Assembly: GCF_900156305.1 (NCBI RefSeq)
Contig: NZ_FTPL01000001.1
Coordinates: forward strand, 124,001-188,000
From: Edaphobacillus lindanitolerans
GTDB taxonomy: Bacteria; Bacillota; Bacilli; Bacillales_A; Planococcaceae
Direction: 5' to 3'
Length of the DNA: 64,000 nucleotides
In this document: one piece after another, positions 35,117 to 43,736 of the stretch
Numbering within the stretch: the stretch's first letter is position 1
Layout of the letters: every line of letters starts with the position of its first letter
The notes under the pieces: model-generated
The model's database searches: none
The model's input: only the letters and a program-made list of their open reading frames with translations
Told to the model about the DNA's origin: nothing
Program-made: the position numbers and the translations under genes

Positions 35117-37687
35117 TCAGCTCCTTTCCCGTCCGATTTTCTCCTGCATCCCATGGAGCCACTGGAAAGCGTCCATCGGGGTCATCCGGAGAAGGTCCAG
35201 CCGGCCGATCTCCTCAGCAAGCCCGGATTCTCCGCCGGCAGTCTCACCGCCGGCCGCGCCTTCCCCGAACAAGGACAGCTGATCGCTCAGCGGACCTTCT
35301 TCCGGCTTCGGAACAGAAGCGGATTCAAGCTCCTCGAGCAGTTCCGCCGCTCGCCGGATGACCGATTCCGGCAGTCCCGCCAGCTCCGCCACGTGGATTC
35401 CGTAGCTTTTGTCCGCCGGGCCTTCCTTCACCTTATGGAGGAAGATGACATGGCCTCCCTGCTCAGCCGCCGATACGTGGACGTTTCTCAGCCTTCCGAG
35501 CTTTTCGGACAGACCGGTCAGTTCGTGGTAGTGCGTGGAGAACAGCGTATTGGCCCCGATCTGTTCATGGATGAATTCCATCATGGCCTGCGCAAGCGCC
35601 ATGCCGTCATACGTCGATGTGCCCCGTCCGATCTCATCGAACAGGAGCAGGCTGTCTGCGGTTGCGTGGGCGAGGGCATGCCGGGATTCCATCATCTCGA
35701 CCATGAATGTGCTCTGCCCGCCGGCAAGGTCGTCTGCTGCCCCGATCCGCGTGAAGATCTGGTCGGTCACGGGGAGCGCCGCGGAATCCGCCGGAACGAA
35801 GCAGCCGATCTGTGCCATGATGACGGTGAGGGCCACCTGCCGCATGTATGTACTTTTCCCGGACATGTTCGGCCCCGTGATGAGGAGCATGTTTGCCTCC
35901 TCATCCAGCACACAGTCGTTCGGGACATAGGTGCCGTCATCGAGCATCTTCTCGACGACCGGGTGCCGTCCGTTCCGGATCGAGATCCCCCGGCCCCCGT
36001 GGAATTCCGGCCGGACGTATCTGTATCTCTCGGACACTTCCGCAAAACCGGACAGGACGTCCAGGGAGCTCAGCCGGTCCGCCAGTTTCTGGATGGCCGG
36101 AATGTGTTCCTTGACGCGTTCCCTCACTTCGTTGAACAGTTCGGTTTCCAGGATGAGCGCCTCATCTTCGGCGTTCAGGATGAGCGCTTCCTTCTCTTTC
36201 AATTCCGGGGTGATATAGCGCTCTGCGTTTGCCAGCGTCTGCTTGCGTTCAAACCGCTCCGTATCCACAAGATGGACATTGGACTTGGTCACTTCCAGAT
36301 AGTAACCGAATACCCGGTTGTATCCGATCTTAAGCGATTTGATGCCGGTCTTCCGTCTTTCCTCCGCTTCAAGTGCCGCGATCCAGTCTTTCCCGTTGCG
36401 GGAGGCGTCACGCAGCTCGTCCAGCCGTTCATTGAACCCTTCCCGGATGACTCCGCCTTCCTTGTTGGAGATCGGCGGCTCATCGGTGATCGCCTCCTCG
36501 AGCATACGGAGCGGTTCGGTGCACGGATCGATCCGGCCGCCCATCGCCGTCAGTCTCGGTGTCCCGCTTTCCAGAAGTGTGCGGCGGATCGGCTCCGCCT
36601 GCCCGAGCGAACGGCGCAGCTGTGCCAGGTCCCGCCCCGTCGCATTGCCGAATGCCACTTTCCCGGCGAGACGCTCCATGTCATAGACGCCTTTGAGCAG
36701 TTCTCGGATTTCCCCTCTTGAGAAGAATTCCTCAATGAGTTCGCCGACGGTGTCCGTCCGTTCGAGGATGGCTTCCCGCCCGGCGAGCGGCTCATGGATC
36801 CATTGCCGCAGCTTCCTGCCGCCCATTGCGGTGACCGTCTCGTCAAGCAGCCAGTACAAGGAACCCTTTTCCCCGCCGCCACGGATGGACTGGACGAGCT
36901 CAAGGTTGCGGCGGGAGTTCGGATCGATCGACAGGACCGCCCGCCGCTCCCGGTAATCGATCGGCCGGATGTGGCCGAGGGAGCGCTTCTGTGTCCTTTC
37001 CAGGTAGCGGAGGAGGCGGGCCGCCGCAGGCTGCACGCCGGGAGGGCAGTGTCCCGCAACGTCCGCGCCGCCGTCCGGGAGGCTCTCGTCCGGCTCGACG
37101 GAAAGGAGGATTGAGCGGGCACGGGCCAGGTCATGAAGTGCCAGATACAGTTCATCCGGTACGACAATCTCCCGGATCTTCAGTGATTCCGCTTCGGAGA
37201 TCAGGGACTTTTCGTCGCTTCCGGCAAGCGTGGCCACGCCTTCGCCCGTCGACAGGTCGATCCGGACGAGGGCATACTCCCCTTCCTCCGTCCGTCCTGC
37301 GGAGCCGATGAACACATTCGACTTCTCCCCGACCGTCCGGCCTTCCGTCAGCGTCCCCGGCGTGATCAGCTGGATCACTTCCCGCTTCACGATCCCCTTC
37401 GCCTGCGCCGGATCTTCCGTCTGCTCGCAGATGGCGACCTTGTAGCCTTTCCGCACGAGCGTCTCGATATAGGAGGCGGCCGAATGGAACGGAACCCCGC
37501 ACATCGGAATGCGGCCGGTCTGTCCCCCTTCCCTCGACGTCAGCGTGATTTCCAGCAGTTGCGAGGCCTTCAGCGCATCATCGAAGAACATCTCGTAAAA
37601 ATCGCCCAGCCTGAAAAACAGGAAGGCATCCTTGTAATCTTCTTTAATCTCCATATATTGTCGCATCATCGGTGTCAAAGCAGCCAT
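35117..37687 (-). CDS. mutS: DNA mismatch repair protein MutS
   Basis: Recognises base mismatches and small loops. The 856-residue protein has the N-terminal mismatch-binding domain with the Phe-x-Glu reader (GDFYEMFFDDA), connector, lever and clamp domains, Walker A GPNMSGKST, the ABC-type LAGGQSTFMVEM signature, Walker B LLFDEIGRGTSTYDG and the C-terminal helix-turn-helix. GGGAG precedes the ATG. It heads a run of seven co-directional genes, mutS to hfq, with no obvious internal terminator. Confidence 0.97.
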   Translation of the reverse strand: MAALTPMMRQYMEIKEDYKDAFLFFRLGDFYEMFFDDALKASQLLEITLTSREGGQTGRIPMCGVPFHSAASYIETLVRKGYKVAICEQTEDPAQAKGIVKREVIQLITPGTLTEGRTVGEKSNVFIGSAGRTEEGEYALVRIDLSTGEGVATLAGSDEKSLISEAESLKIREIVVPDELYLALHDLARARSILLSVEPDESLPDGGADVAGHCPPGVQPAAARLLRYLERTQKRSLGHIRPIDYRERRAVLSIDPNSRRNLELVQSIRGGGEKGSLYWLLDETVTAMGGRKLRQWIHEPLAGREAILERTDTVGELIEEFFSRGEIRELLKGVYDMERLAGKVAFGNATGRDLAQLRRSLGQAEPIRRTLLESGTPRLTAMGGRIDPCTEPLRMLEEAITDEPPISNKEGGVIREGFNERLDELRDASRNGKDWIAALEAEERRKTGIKSLKIGYNRVFGYYLEVTKSNVHLVDTERFERKQTLANAERYITPELKEKEALILNAEDEALILETELFNEVRERVKEHIPAIQKLADRLSSLDVLSGFAEVSERYRYVRPEFHGGRGISIRNGRHPVVEKMLDDGTYVPNDCVLDEEANMLLITGPNMSGKSTYMRQVALTVIMAQIGCFVPADSAALPVTDQIFTRIGAADDLAGGQSTFMVEMMESRHALAHATADSLLLFDEIGRGTSTYDGMALAQAMMEFIHEQIGANTLFSTHYHELTGLSEKLGRLRNVHVSAAEQGGHVIFLHKVKEGPADKSYGIHVAELAGLPESVIRRAAELLEELESASVPKPEEGPLSDQLSLFGEGAAGGETAGGESGLAEEIGRLDLLRMTPMDAFQWLHGMQEKIGRERS

Positions 37688-37722
37688 TACTTACATCTCC
37701 CGTGTCTCTTTGTCTTCCTTCA

Positions 37723-37731
37723 ATTATAACA
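37723..37731 (-). promoter_or_regulatory. extended -10 promoter of the mutS operon
   Basis: TGTTATAAT on the minus strand is a perfect TATAAT (37723-37728) with a TG in the extended position. The -35, CTGTTG 17 nt upstream, is poor. It lies about 36 nt before the mutS ATG. Confidence 0.55.
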
Positions 37732-37748
37732 GAGTCCCAAACGCACAA

Positions 37749-37795
37749 CAGGCAGAGGATGGCAGTCCCGTCGGGGGAATGCCGTCTCTGCCTGC
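37749..37795 (-). terminator. hairpin after cotE
   Basis: CAGGCAGAG and CTCTGCCTG form a 9-bp stem, continued inside by GGCA/TGCC. It lies 42 nt past the cotE stop and upstream of the mutS promoter. The T run is poor, so terminator strength is doubtful. Confidence 0.45.
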
Positions 37796-37836
37796 CATGA
37801 AATGGATGAACGATGCCTTGCGGGCGACCGGCCGGC

Positions 37837-38430
37837 TCAGAGCGAGCTGGAGTCCTTGCCGTCCCCGTCGTGGTGTCCCTTTTTGCCGTGTGCTCCTGTG
37901 GAAGAGGATGAGGATGAGGATGAAGATGAAGATGAAGATGAGCTTTCCTCACCGAATTGCCATTCCTCCTCGAAATCGTGAGGATGCACCTGGATGCAGA
38001 CCTTTGTTTCCCCGACAACTTCGGCGAGCAGTTCCCGTTCAACCGAGACATTGAATTTCTCACCGCATTTCGATACAACCGCTTCTGTGCAGTTCGGCTG
38101 CTGGATGACCTTGACATGCACTTCTTCATGTCCGCCCGTACTTCCGTCCCGGTAATGCAGGCGGACGCGGTCGCGATAATGGATCGTCTCCGTGTAGACG
38201 GACGTCTTCGAATGGTCATGGTGGGAGTACCAGACGTTGATGTCGTATTTGCCCGTGACCTCGACGTACTTCCCGTTCTTCTTGGCCTGGTGGTGGTGAT
38301 TGATGATCCAGCATCCGAGAATGCCCGACGGTTTGTTCGGCGGGCAAAGCACTTCAGTCGACTCCGACCGTTTCTTCCCTTTGGCGACAACCGCTTTCGT
38401 GACGATCTGCCGTAAGTTTTTCAGGGTCAA
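37837..38430 (-). CDS. cotE: outer spore coat morphogenetic protein CotE
   Basis: Organises the outer spore coat. The N-terminal 150 residues match CotE: REIITKAVVAKG-like LRQIVTKAVVAKGKK, SGILGCWIINHHH, GKYDINVWYSHHDHSKT, IQQPNC-type VIQQPNCTEAVV and ERELLAEVVGETKVC. The C-terminal tail differs: B. subtilis ends very acidic, here FEEEWQFGEE is followed by 15 serines and a His/Gly/Lys stretch. The start is unclear. TTG at 38430 touches the GAGGAGGG; CTG at 38424 has good spacing (7 nt) and aligns exactly with the B. subtilis initiator. ricA precedes and mutS follows, as in Bacillus. Confidence 0.88.
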   Translation of the reverse strand: MTLKNLRQIVTKAVVAKGKKRSESTEVLCPPNKPSGILGCWIINHHHQAKKNGKYVEVTGKYDINVWYSHHDHSKTSVYTETIHYRDRVRLHYRDGSTGGHEEVHVKVIQQPNCTEAVVSKCGEKFNVSVERELLAEVVGETKVCIQVHPHDFEEEWQFGEESSSSSSSSSSSSSSSTGAHGKKGHHDGDGKDSSSL

Positions 38431-38593
38431 CCCTCCTCATTCACTTCAGTCCATCTTATGCACCAAACGCCCGGAAAGTGAAAAAGACACATAGGGATTT
38501 CTTCCGGGACCCGTTTGCTCCAATACAAACGTATGAATCGGAATGGACAATAATGAATGAGGAACCACGATCCGTTGCGGCGGTGCCCATTTG

Positions 38594-38633
38594 AAACGGC
38601 ATCCCGGGCAAAGCGTCCGGAATGCCGTTTTTT
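38594..38633. terminator. hairpin after ricA
   Basis: AAACGGCATCCCGG (38594-38607) pairs with CCGGAATGCCGTTT (38617-38630). The T run is better on the plus strand (TTTTTT) than on the minus strand (TTTC), though the gene it follows, ricA, is on the minus strand. Confidence 0.6.
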
Positions 38634-38642
38634 CGTCATTGT

Positions 38643-39074
38643 TTACTTCAGGCGTCCCGGCGCATTTCTGACCTGGGAGCCTGTCTCTCCGCGGAGGAGG
38701 TCTCCGCCGGTCGTCTCGATGATCCGGTTCGTCACATCATTGGCAATTGTATTGGATACAAGCTGGAGCAATTGATTGACGTCCACCTGGGATTGCTTGA
38801 ACTCCTGCACGATCGGGAGCTCGTCAATTTCCTGTTCAATCTGGCTGATCTTGCCTTCTACCAGCTGCAGTGCCCGTTCCTTGCCGTATTCCTGGAAGTT
38901 GACTGCCTGTTTCTGCAGGCTTTTGAGGCTGGCAATCTTTTCACGGACGCTTTTATTATCATTGATCTGCGCTTCAGCCCGCTTGAAGAACTCCACTTCT
39001 TCGGTCGAGCTGATCATCTCTGCGAGTTCTTTCGCTTTCTCGATGATGTCGTGTTTCGTGTATGTCTTTTCCAT
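38643..39074 (-). CDS. ricA: RicA/YmcA, Y-complex subunit
   Basis: With RicF (YlbF) and RicT (YaaT) it forms the Y-complex, which in B. subtilis promotes sporulation, competence and biofilm formation and directs RNase Y to specific transcripts. The 143-residue protein has exactly the B. subtilis length and the Com_YlbF helical pattern, with AEMISSTEEVEFFKRAEAQI near the N-terminus. The ATG at 39074 follows AAAGGTGG. Notably rny itself and ymdB, also an RNase Y partner, lie about 1.5 kb upstream. ymcB (miaB) is missing before it. Confidence 0.92.
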   Translation of the reverse strand: MEKTYTKHDIIEKAKELAEMISSTEEVEFFKRAEAQINDNKSVREKIASLKSLQKQAVNFQEYGKERALQLVEGKISQIEQEIDELPIVQEFKQSQVDVNQLLQLVSNTIANDVTNRIIETTGGDLLRGETGSQVRNAPGRLK

Positions 39075-39160
39075 TGTTGATCCACCTTTTCGGCCGTCGG
39101 CACCTGAACCTTGCACAGGCGGCAATCGGTTTTGTCCCCCGATTTTCCGGGGTTTTCCCC

Positions 39161-39190
39161 ATTATACTGAACCGGACGGCCGTCAGACAA
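39161..39190 (-). promoter_or_regulatory. sigma-A promoter of ricA
   Basis: TTGTCT (39185-39190) and TATAAT (39161-39166), 18 nt apart on the minus strand, about 85 nt before the ricA start. A CCCCG-6-CGGGG hairpin lies in the leader just after the start point. Confidence 0.65.
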
Positions 39191-39254
39191 GGAAAGCGGA
39201 GGATTGTCGGGGCATTGACACAACTGCAGAAAATCTTCCGTTCTTTTCTGATTT

Positions 39255-39295
39255 TAAAAACGATGGCCCTGCTCCCCGTAACCGGGAGCGGGACC
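39255..39295 (-). terminator. terminator after spoVS
   Basis: GGTCCCGCTCCCG pairs with CGGGGAGCAGGGCC around a GTTA loop, followed by ATCGTTTTTAAAA on the minus strand. It lies about 76 nt past the spoVS stop. Confidence 0.7.
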
Positions 39296-39371
39296 ACCGC
39301 TTCGTTTATCGGCCCTGCCGGAACCGCTCACGCATCCGCCCGGAACTGCACAACCGGGAAGAACCGTTGTT

Positions 39372-39638
39372 TCACCGTTTCCTTTTCTCGACGAGCAGTT
39401 TCATCGCGGTCCGTTCTTCGCCCGCAATGATGATGTCCGTGAAGGCAGGAGAGCATGTCAGGTCGGCGCCGCTCGGTGCAACGAACCCCCGGGCGATCGC
39501 GACTGCCTTAACCGCTTGGTTCAGTGCTCCGGCCCCGACCGCCTGCATTTCCGCATATCCCTTCTCCCGGATGACTGCAACGAGCGCACCTGCCACAGAA
39601 TTCGGATTAGAGCGTGAAGATACTTTCAATGAGTCCAT
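39372..39638 (-). CDS. spoVS: stage V sporulation protein S
   Basis: A small Alba-like protein needed for late sporulation in B. subtilis. The 88-residue protein is nearly identical in core to the family: LKVSSRSNPNSVAGALV, GAGALNQAVKAVAIARGFV and GEERTAMKLLVE. The ATG at 39638 follows GGAGGGAAAG. It follows ymdB as in Bacillus. Downstream the tdh-kbl-miaB genes of B. subtilis are missing, and ricA comes next. Confidence 0.96.
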   Translation of the reverse strand: MDSLKVSSRSNPNSVAGALVAVIREKGYAEMQAVGAGALNQAVKAVAIARGFVAPSGADLTCSPAFTDIIIAGEERTAMKLLVEKRKR

Positions 39639-39726
39639 GCCTTTCCCTCCTGTTTTTCCGCATTCATGGAACCGGATGCTTCCATGTCCCAATGTATGCG
39701 GGCAGGCGGGACGGCATGATAGCGGG

Positions 39727-40521
39727 TCAGCCGTTGAACGGGTGATCGTCGTTGATCAGGATCCGTTCGCAGCGGACCGCCTTTCCGGATTTCGGATCTG
39801 CCTCCACGAAGAATCCGCCCAGCTGGGTCCGGCCGTCCGGCACCGTAAAACGGACCGGCATATTCGTCTTGAACCGGTAGAGGACCTCTTCTTTCCTCAT
39901 GCCGAGGATCCCGTCGTAGGGTCCCGTCATTCCCGCATCGGTCAGATAAGCCGTGCCGCCCGGAAGGATGCGGTCATCCGCGGTCTGCACATGGGTGTGG
40001 GTCCCGACGACCGCCGAGACGCGGCCGTCCAGATGCCACCCCATCGCGATTTTCTCGCTCGTCGCCTCCGCATGGAAATCGACGAAGATCAGCGGAGACT
40101 CTTCGGCGGCTTCTTCAACCATCCGGTCGGCCATGGCGAAAGGGTCTTCATGCGGGGGCATGAATGTCCGGCCGTGAAGATTGATGACGGTCAGGGCGCC
40201 CGCTTCCTTCCGGATGGTCACCCTCCCCCTCCCCGGCGCATCCGAGGAAAAGTTGGCCGGGCGGATCAGGGCGTCCGATCCTTCGATGAAGTCGAAGATT
40301 TCCCTTTTATCCCATGTGTGATTGCCCATCGTGATGACGTCCACCCCGGCAAACAGCAGCTCGTCGTGGTCATCGCGGGTCAGCCCCTTGCCGGATGCGG
40401 CGTTCTCCCCGTTGGCAATGATGACATCCGGCTTGTAGGCGCGGCGGAGTTTCGGGAGATGCCGGCGGACGGTATCCATGCCCGGCCCTCCGACGATGTC
40501 CCCGATAAATAAGATTTTCAT
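39727..40521 (-). CDS. ymdB: YmdB, cyclic-nucleotide phosphodiesterase
   Basis: A calcineurin-like metallophosphoesterase; in B. subtilis it hydrolyses 2',3'-cyclic nucleotides, binds RNase Y and is needed for biofilm and nanotube formation. The 264-residue protein keeps the metal motifs: IGDIVGGPG at the N-terminus, NGENAASG, MGNHTWDKRE, FHAEATSEK and GTHTHVQTAD. The ATG overlaps nothing; the rny terminator lies upstream, so it is a separate transcript or read-through product. Its position directly after rny is conserved in Bacilli. Confidence 0.94.
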   Translation of the reverse strand: MKILFIGDIVGGPGMDTVRRHLPKLRRAYKPDVIIANGENAASGKGLTRDDHDELLFAGVDVITMGNHTWDKREIFDFIEGSDALIRPANFSSDAPGRGRVTIRKEAGALTVINLHGRTFMPPHEDPFAMADRMVEEAAEESPLIFVDFHAEATSEKIAMGWHLDGRVSAVVGTHTHVQTADDRILPGGTAYLTDAGMTGPYDGILGMRKEEVLYRFKTNMPVRFTVPDGRTQLGGFFVEADPKSGKAVRCERILINDDHPFNG

Positions 40522-40554
40522 CTGGTGATTCCAGCCTTTCTTCGGCTAAAAGGG

Positions 40555-40589
40555 AAAGGCTTCCGGGACCGGGGTCCTCGGAAGCCTTT
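40555..40589 (-). terminator. terminator after rny
   Basis: AAAGGCTTCC pairs with GGAAGCCTTT, followed by CCCTTTTAG on the minus strand, 8 nt past the rny stop. Confidence 0.8.
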
Positions 40590-40596
40590 CTGCCGG

Positions 40597-42162
40597 TTAT
40601 TTTGCATATTCGACCGCCCGGGTTTCCCGGATGACGGTCACTTTGATATGTCCCGGATAGTCGAGCTCGCTTTCAATCCGCTTTCGGATGTCCCGGGCCA
40701 GACGGTGGGCCGTGATGTCATCCACCTGGTCCGGCCGGACGATGATGCGCACTTCGCGCCCCGCCTGGATGGCAAAGGATTTTTCGACACCATCGTAGTC
40801 CTCCGCGATTTCCTCAAGCTTTTCAAGTCGCCGGATGTAATTCTCGAGCGTCTCGCTCCGTGCGCCCGGCCGAGCGGCGGACAATGCGTCAGCCGCTGCG
40901 ACGAGGATGGCGATCACGGATGTCGGTTCCGTGTCGCCGTGGTGCGAGGCGATGCTGTTGATGACGACCGGATGTTCTTTGTACTTTGTGGCGAGTTCCA
41001 CGCCGATTTCGACGTGGCTTCCTTCGACTTCGTGGTCAATCGCCTTCCCGATGTCATGCAGGAGACCCGCACGGCGTGCAAGCGCGATATCGGAATCCTT
41101 GAAACCGAGTTCCGCAGCAAGCAGGCCGGACAGATACGCCACTTCCTTTGAATGCTTCAGGACGTTCTGCCCGTAGCTTGTCCGGTACTTCAGGCGGCCC
41201 AGGATCTTGATGAGATCCGGGTGAAGATTGTGGATGCCGAGGTCGAATGACGTCTGCTCTCCGGCTTCCCGGATTTGCTCGTCCACTTCTTTCCTCGATT
41301 TCTCCACCATCTCTTCGATGCGCGCCGGGTGGATGCGGCCGTCCTGCACGAGTTTCTCGAGTGCAAGCCGGGCCGTTTCCCGACGGATCGGATCAAATCC
41401 GGACAGGATGACGGCTTCCGGCGTATCATCGATGATCAGATCGATGCCGGTCAGCGTTTCGAGGGTCCGGATATTCCGTCCTTCCCGCCCGATGATCCTG
41501 CCTTTCATCTCGTCATTCGGCAGATTGACGACCGACACGGTTGTCTCTGCCACATGGTCGGCGGCAAACCGCTGGAGTGCGAGGGAAAGGATTTCACGGG
41601 CCTTCCGGTCCGATTCTTCCTTCGCACGCAGTTCCGACTCCCTTGTCATGACGGCGATGTCCGTGGATAGTTCATTCTCCACTTCGGTCAGGATGAGCTG
41701 GCGTGCCTCATCCCGGGTGAGTGCAGATATGCGTTCGAGCTCTGTCTGCTGTTCCGACTTGAGCTCTTCCGCCTTGCTCTCCATCTGTGCGATATGCTGT
41801 TGTCGTTCGGCCAAAGCGTCTTCCTTGCGCTCCAGACCCGCTTCACGTTTGTTCAGCGCATCCTCCTTGCGGTCGAGGTTCTCTTCCTTCTGCAACAACC
41901 GGCTTTCCTGCCGCTGGAGTTCGCTGCGGCGTTCCCGGATGTCGGATTCGGCTTCTGTCCGTAGTTTGTGGGTTTCATCTTTCGCTTCAAGTAGCGCTTC
42001 CTTCTTCAGTGCCTCCGCTTCGCGCCTGCCCTCTTCAACGATGAGTGCGGCAGACTGCTTCGCACCGGTCACTTTAGAATCGTTTACGTTTTTCAAGGCA
42101 AAATAGCCAACAACTGCACCGACGATGAGTCCGAGCAAAGCGGAGATGATCATTTCAACCAT
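40597..42162 (-). CDS. rny: ribonuclease Y
   Basis: Membrane-anchored endoribonuclease that starts decay of many mRNAs. The protein has 520 residues, as in B. subtilis: an N-terminal membrane span ([19 protein letters not shown]), a long coiled coil (about 30-190), a KH domain ([20 protein letters not shown]) and an HD domain ([22 protein letters not shown]). The ATG at 42162 lies 8 nt after GGAGG; a GTG just upstream overlaps that site. It has its own strong promoter in the recA-rny gap. Confidence 0.97.
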   Translation of the reverse strand: MVEMIISALLGLIVGAVVGYFALKNVNDSKVTGAKQSAALIVEEGRREAEALKKEALLEAKDETHKLRTEAESDIRERRSELQRQESRLLQKEENLDRKEDALNKREAGLERKEDALAERQQHIAQMESKAEELKSEQQTELERISALTRDEARQLILTEVENELSTDIAVMTRESELRAKEESDRKAREILSLALQRFAADHVAETTVSVVNLPNDEMKGRIIGREGRNIRTLETLTGIDLIIDDTPEAVILSGFDPIRRETARLALEKLVQDGRIHPARIEEMVEKSRKEVDEQIREAGEQTSFDLGIHNLHPDLIKILGRLKYRTSYGQNVLKHSKEVAYLSGLLAAELGFKDSDIALARRAGLLHDIGKAIDHEVEGSHVEIGVELATKYKEHPVVINSIASHHGDTEPTSVIAILVAAADALSAARPGARSETLENYIRRLEKLEEIAEDYDGVEKSFAIQAGREVRIIVRPDQVDDITAHRLARDIRKRIESELDYPGHIKVTVIRETRAVEYAK

Positions 42163-42272
42163 TGAGGTCACCTCCCCCTGCTTTCATTCGTCTGTTAAAA
42201 CCGGCCGGAAAACATTCCCGGACCGGGTATCAAGCCAGTCATGCTCATGCTGCATGGAGCTATACAGGTTTA

Positions 42273-42301
42273 ATTGTACCGGCGGGAAAATCCCCTGTCA
42301 A
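42273..42301 (-). promoter_or_regulatory. strong sigma-A promoter of rny
   Basis: TTGACA (42296-42301, perfect) and TACAAT (42273-42278), 17 nt apart on the minus strand. The leader is about 105 nt and holds an imperfect GC-rich hairpin just before the ribosome site. This accounts for much of the 321-bp gap between recA and rny; the remainder (about 42302-42444) shows small GC-rich hairpins only. Confidence 0.85.
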
Positions 42302-42444
42302 GGATTGCCGGCTGACTGTTCTGACGATGCAGGCCGGCACCGGCTTCCGTGACGCCGGCGCATTTTGGAGAACCGGAATCGTGCCATCCATGGCCCCCTC
42401 CCGTCCCTTTGCAGCGGGAGGAATCAAGCCATCCGTCCGGATGC

Positions 42445-42479
42445 AAAAGGGCTGCCCGATTGCTCCGGGCAGCCCTTTT
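42445..42479 (-). terminator. terminator after recA
   Basis: AAAAGGGCTGCCCG pairs perfectly with CGGGCAGCCCTTTT, 5 nt past the recA stop. Confidence 0.9.
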
Positions 42480-42483
42480 CGTC

Positions 42484-43542
42484 TTATTCCCCGTCAAGGA
42501 GGAGGTCGAATTCTTTTTCCTCTTCTTCGTCATGGCCGGCGATCACATACTGTGCCCCCGCCAGGCCGTAAGCCTCCCGGATCTTGTTGGAGATTTCCCG
42601 GCGGATCTCCGGGTTCTCTTTCAGGAATTGCTTGGCGTTCTCGCGGCCCTGTCCGAGCCGCTCTTCATTGTAAGAATACCAGGAACCGCTCTTCTGGACG
42701 ATATCGGTTTCGACGCCGAGGTCGATCGTCTCGCCTTCCTTGGAGATCCCTTCCCCGTACATGATGTCCACTTCCGCCGTACGGAACGGCGGGGCCACTT
42801 TGTTTTTCACGACTTTGATGCGGGTTCTGTTCCCGACGATGTCGCTGCCCTGCTTGATGGATTCCGCCCGGCGGACTTCAAGCCGGACAGAGCTGTAGAA
42901 TTTCAGCGCGCGTCCGCCCGGGGTCGTTTCCGGGTTCCCGAACATGACGCCGACTTTTTCACGGATCTGGTTGATGAAGATGGCGATGGTCTTCGACTTG
43001 TTGATCGCCCCGGACAGTTTCCGGAGCGCCTGGGACATGAGGCGTGCCTGCAGGCCCACGTGAGAGTCGCCCATCTCGCCTTCGATTTCCGCCTTCGGAA
43101 CGAGGGCGGCGACCGAGTCGATGACGATGATGTCGATGGCTCCGCTGCGGACGAGCGCTTCGGCGATCTCAAGTGCCTGCTCTCCTGTGTCCGGCTGCGA
43201 AAGAAGGAGTTCATCAATGTTGACGCCGAGTTTCTGTGCATAGACCGGATCAAGCGCGTGTTCCGCATCGATGAACGCGGCCGTCCCGCCGGATGCCTGT
43301 GCTTCGGCGATGGCGTGGAGCGCTACGGTCGTCTTACCCGAACTTTCCGGCCCGTAGATCTCGACGACCCGGCCGCGCGGATATCCGCCCACTCCCAGCG
43401 CTGTATCAAGAGTGAGCGAACCGCTCGCCGACGTCGAGATCTCCAAGTCCGTCTTTTCGCCGAGTTTCATGACGGACCCTTTCCCGAACTGTTTTTCAAT
43501 CTGTTTCAGTGCCATATCCAATGCAGCTTTGCGATCGCTCAA
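42484..43542 (-). CDS. recA: recombinase RecA
   Basis: DNA strand-exchange ATPase and co-protease for LexA. The 352-residue protein has Walker A GPESSGKT at 64-71, Walker [16 protein letters not shown], the L2 loop [18 protein letters not shown] and an acidic C-terminus (DEEEEKEFD). No intein interrupts it. The start is TTG at 43542, 7 nt after GAGGAGG, giving [12 protein letters not shown] as in relatives. A LexA box lies just upstream of its promoter. Confidence 0.98.
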   Translation of the reverse strand: MSDRKAALDMALKQIEKQFGKGSVMKLGEKTDLEISTSASGSLTLDTALGVGGYPRGRVVEIYGPESSGKTTVALHAIAEAQASGGTAAFIDAEHALDPVYAQKLGVNIDELLLSQPDTGEQALEIAEALVRSGAIDIIVIDSVAALVPKAEIEGEMGDSHVGLQARLMSQALRKLSGAINKSKTIAIFINQIREKVGVMFGNPETTPGGRALKFYSSVRLEVRRAESIKQGSDIVGNRTRIKVVKNKVAPPFRTAEVDIMYGEGISKEGETIDLGVETDIVQKSGSWYSYNEERLGQGRENAKQFLKENPEIRREISNKIREAYGLAGAQYVIAGHDEEEEKEFDLLLDGE

Positions 43543-43587
43543 ACTTGTTCCTCCTCATAGGTTCATACTGTTTTTCTTACTATCACT

Positions 43588-43638
43588 ACTATACTCGGTT
43601 TCTGAGAAAAACTCAAGGAAAAAGCGAACATCCATTCG
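43588..43638 (-). promoter_or_regulatory. recA promoter and LexA box
   Basis: TTGAGT (43611-43616) and TATAGT (43588-43593) are 17 nt apart on the minus strand. A LexA box CGAATGGATGTTCG (minus strand, 43625-43638) lies 8 nt upstream of the -35. It differs from the CGAAC-n4-GTTCG consensus at one place. Confidence 0.8.
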
Positions 43639-43700
43639 ATTTTGTTATGCCGGTTTTGTAATTCAGCCCCAAATCCGATGCCAAATTCAGATTTCAGGGC

Positions 43701-43736
43701 AAAAAACGGCCCCGAAATTCAAATTTCGGGCGCCGT
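43701..43736 (-). terminator. cinA terminator containing the stop codon
   Basis: ACGGCGCCCGAAAT pairs with ATTTCGGGGCCGT, with the cinA TGA in the loop, followed by TTTTTTG on the minus strand. The hairpin is made partly of coding sequence. Confidence 0.8.

Noticed and set aside
42349-43560. A 403-codon plus-strand frame over recA
   Set aside because: Entirely antisense to recA; no plausible ribosome site or domain.
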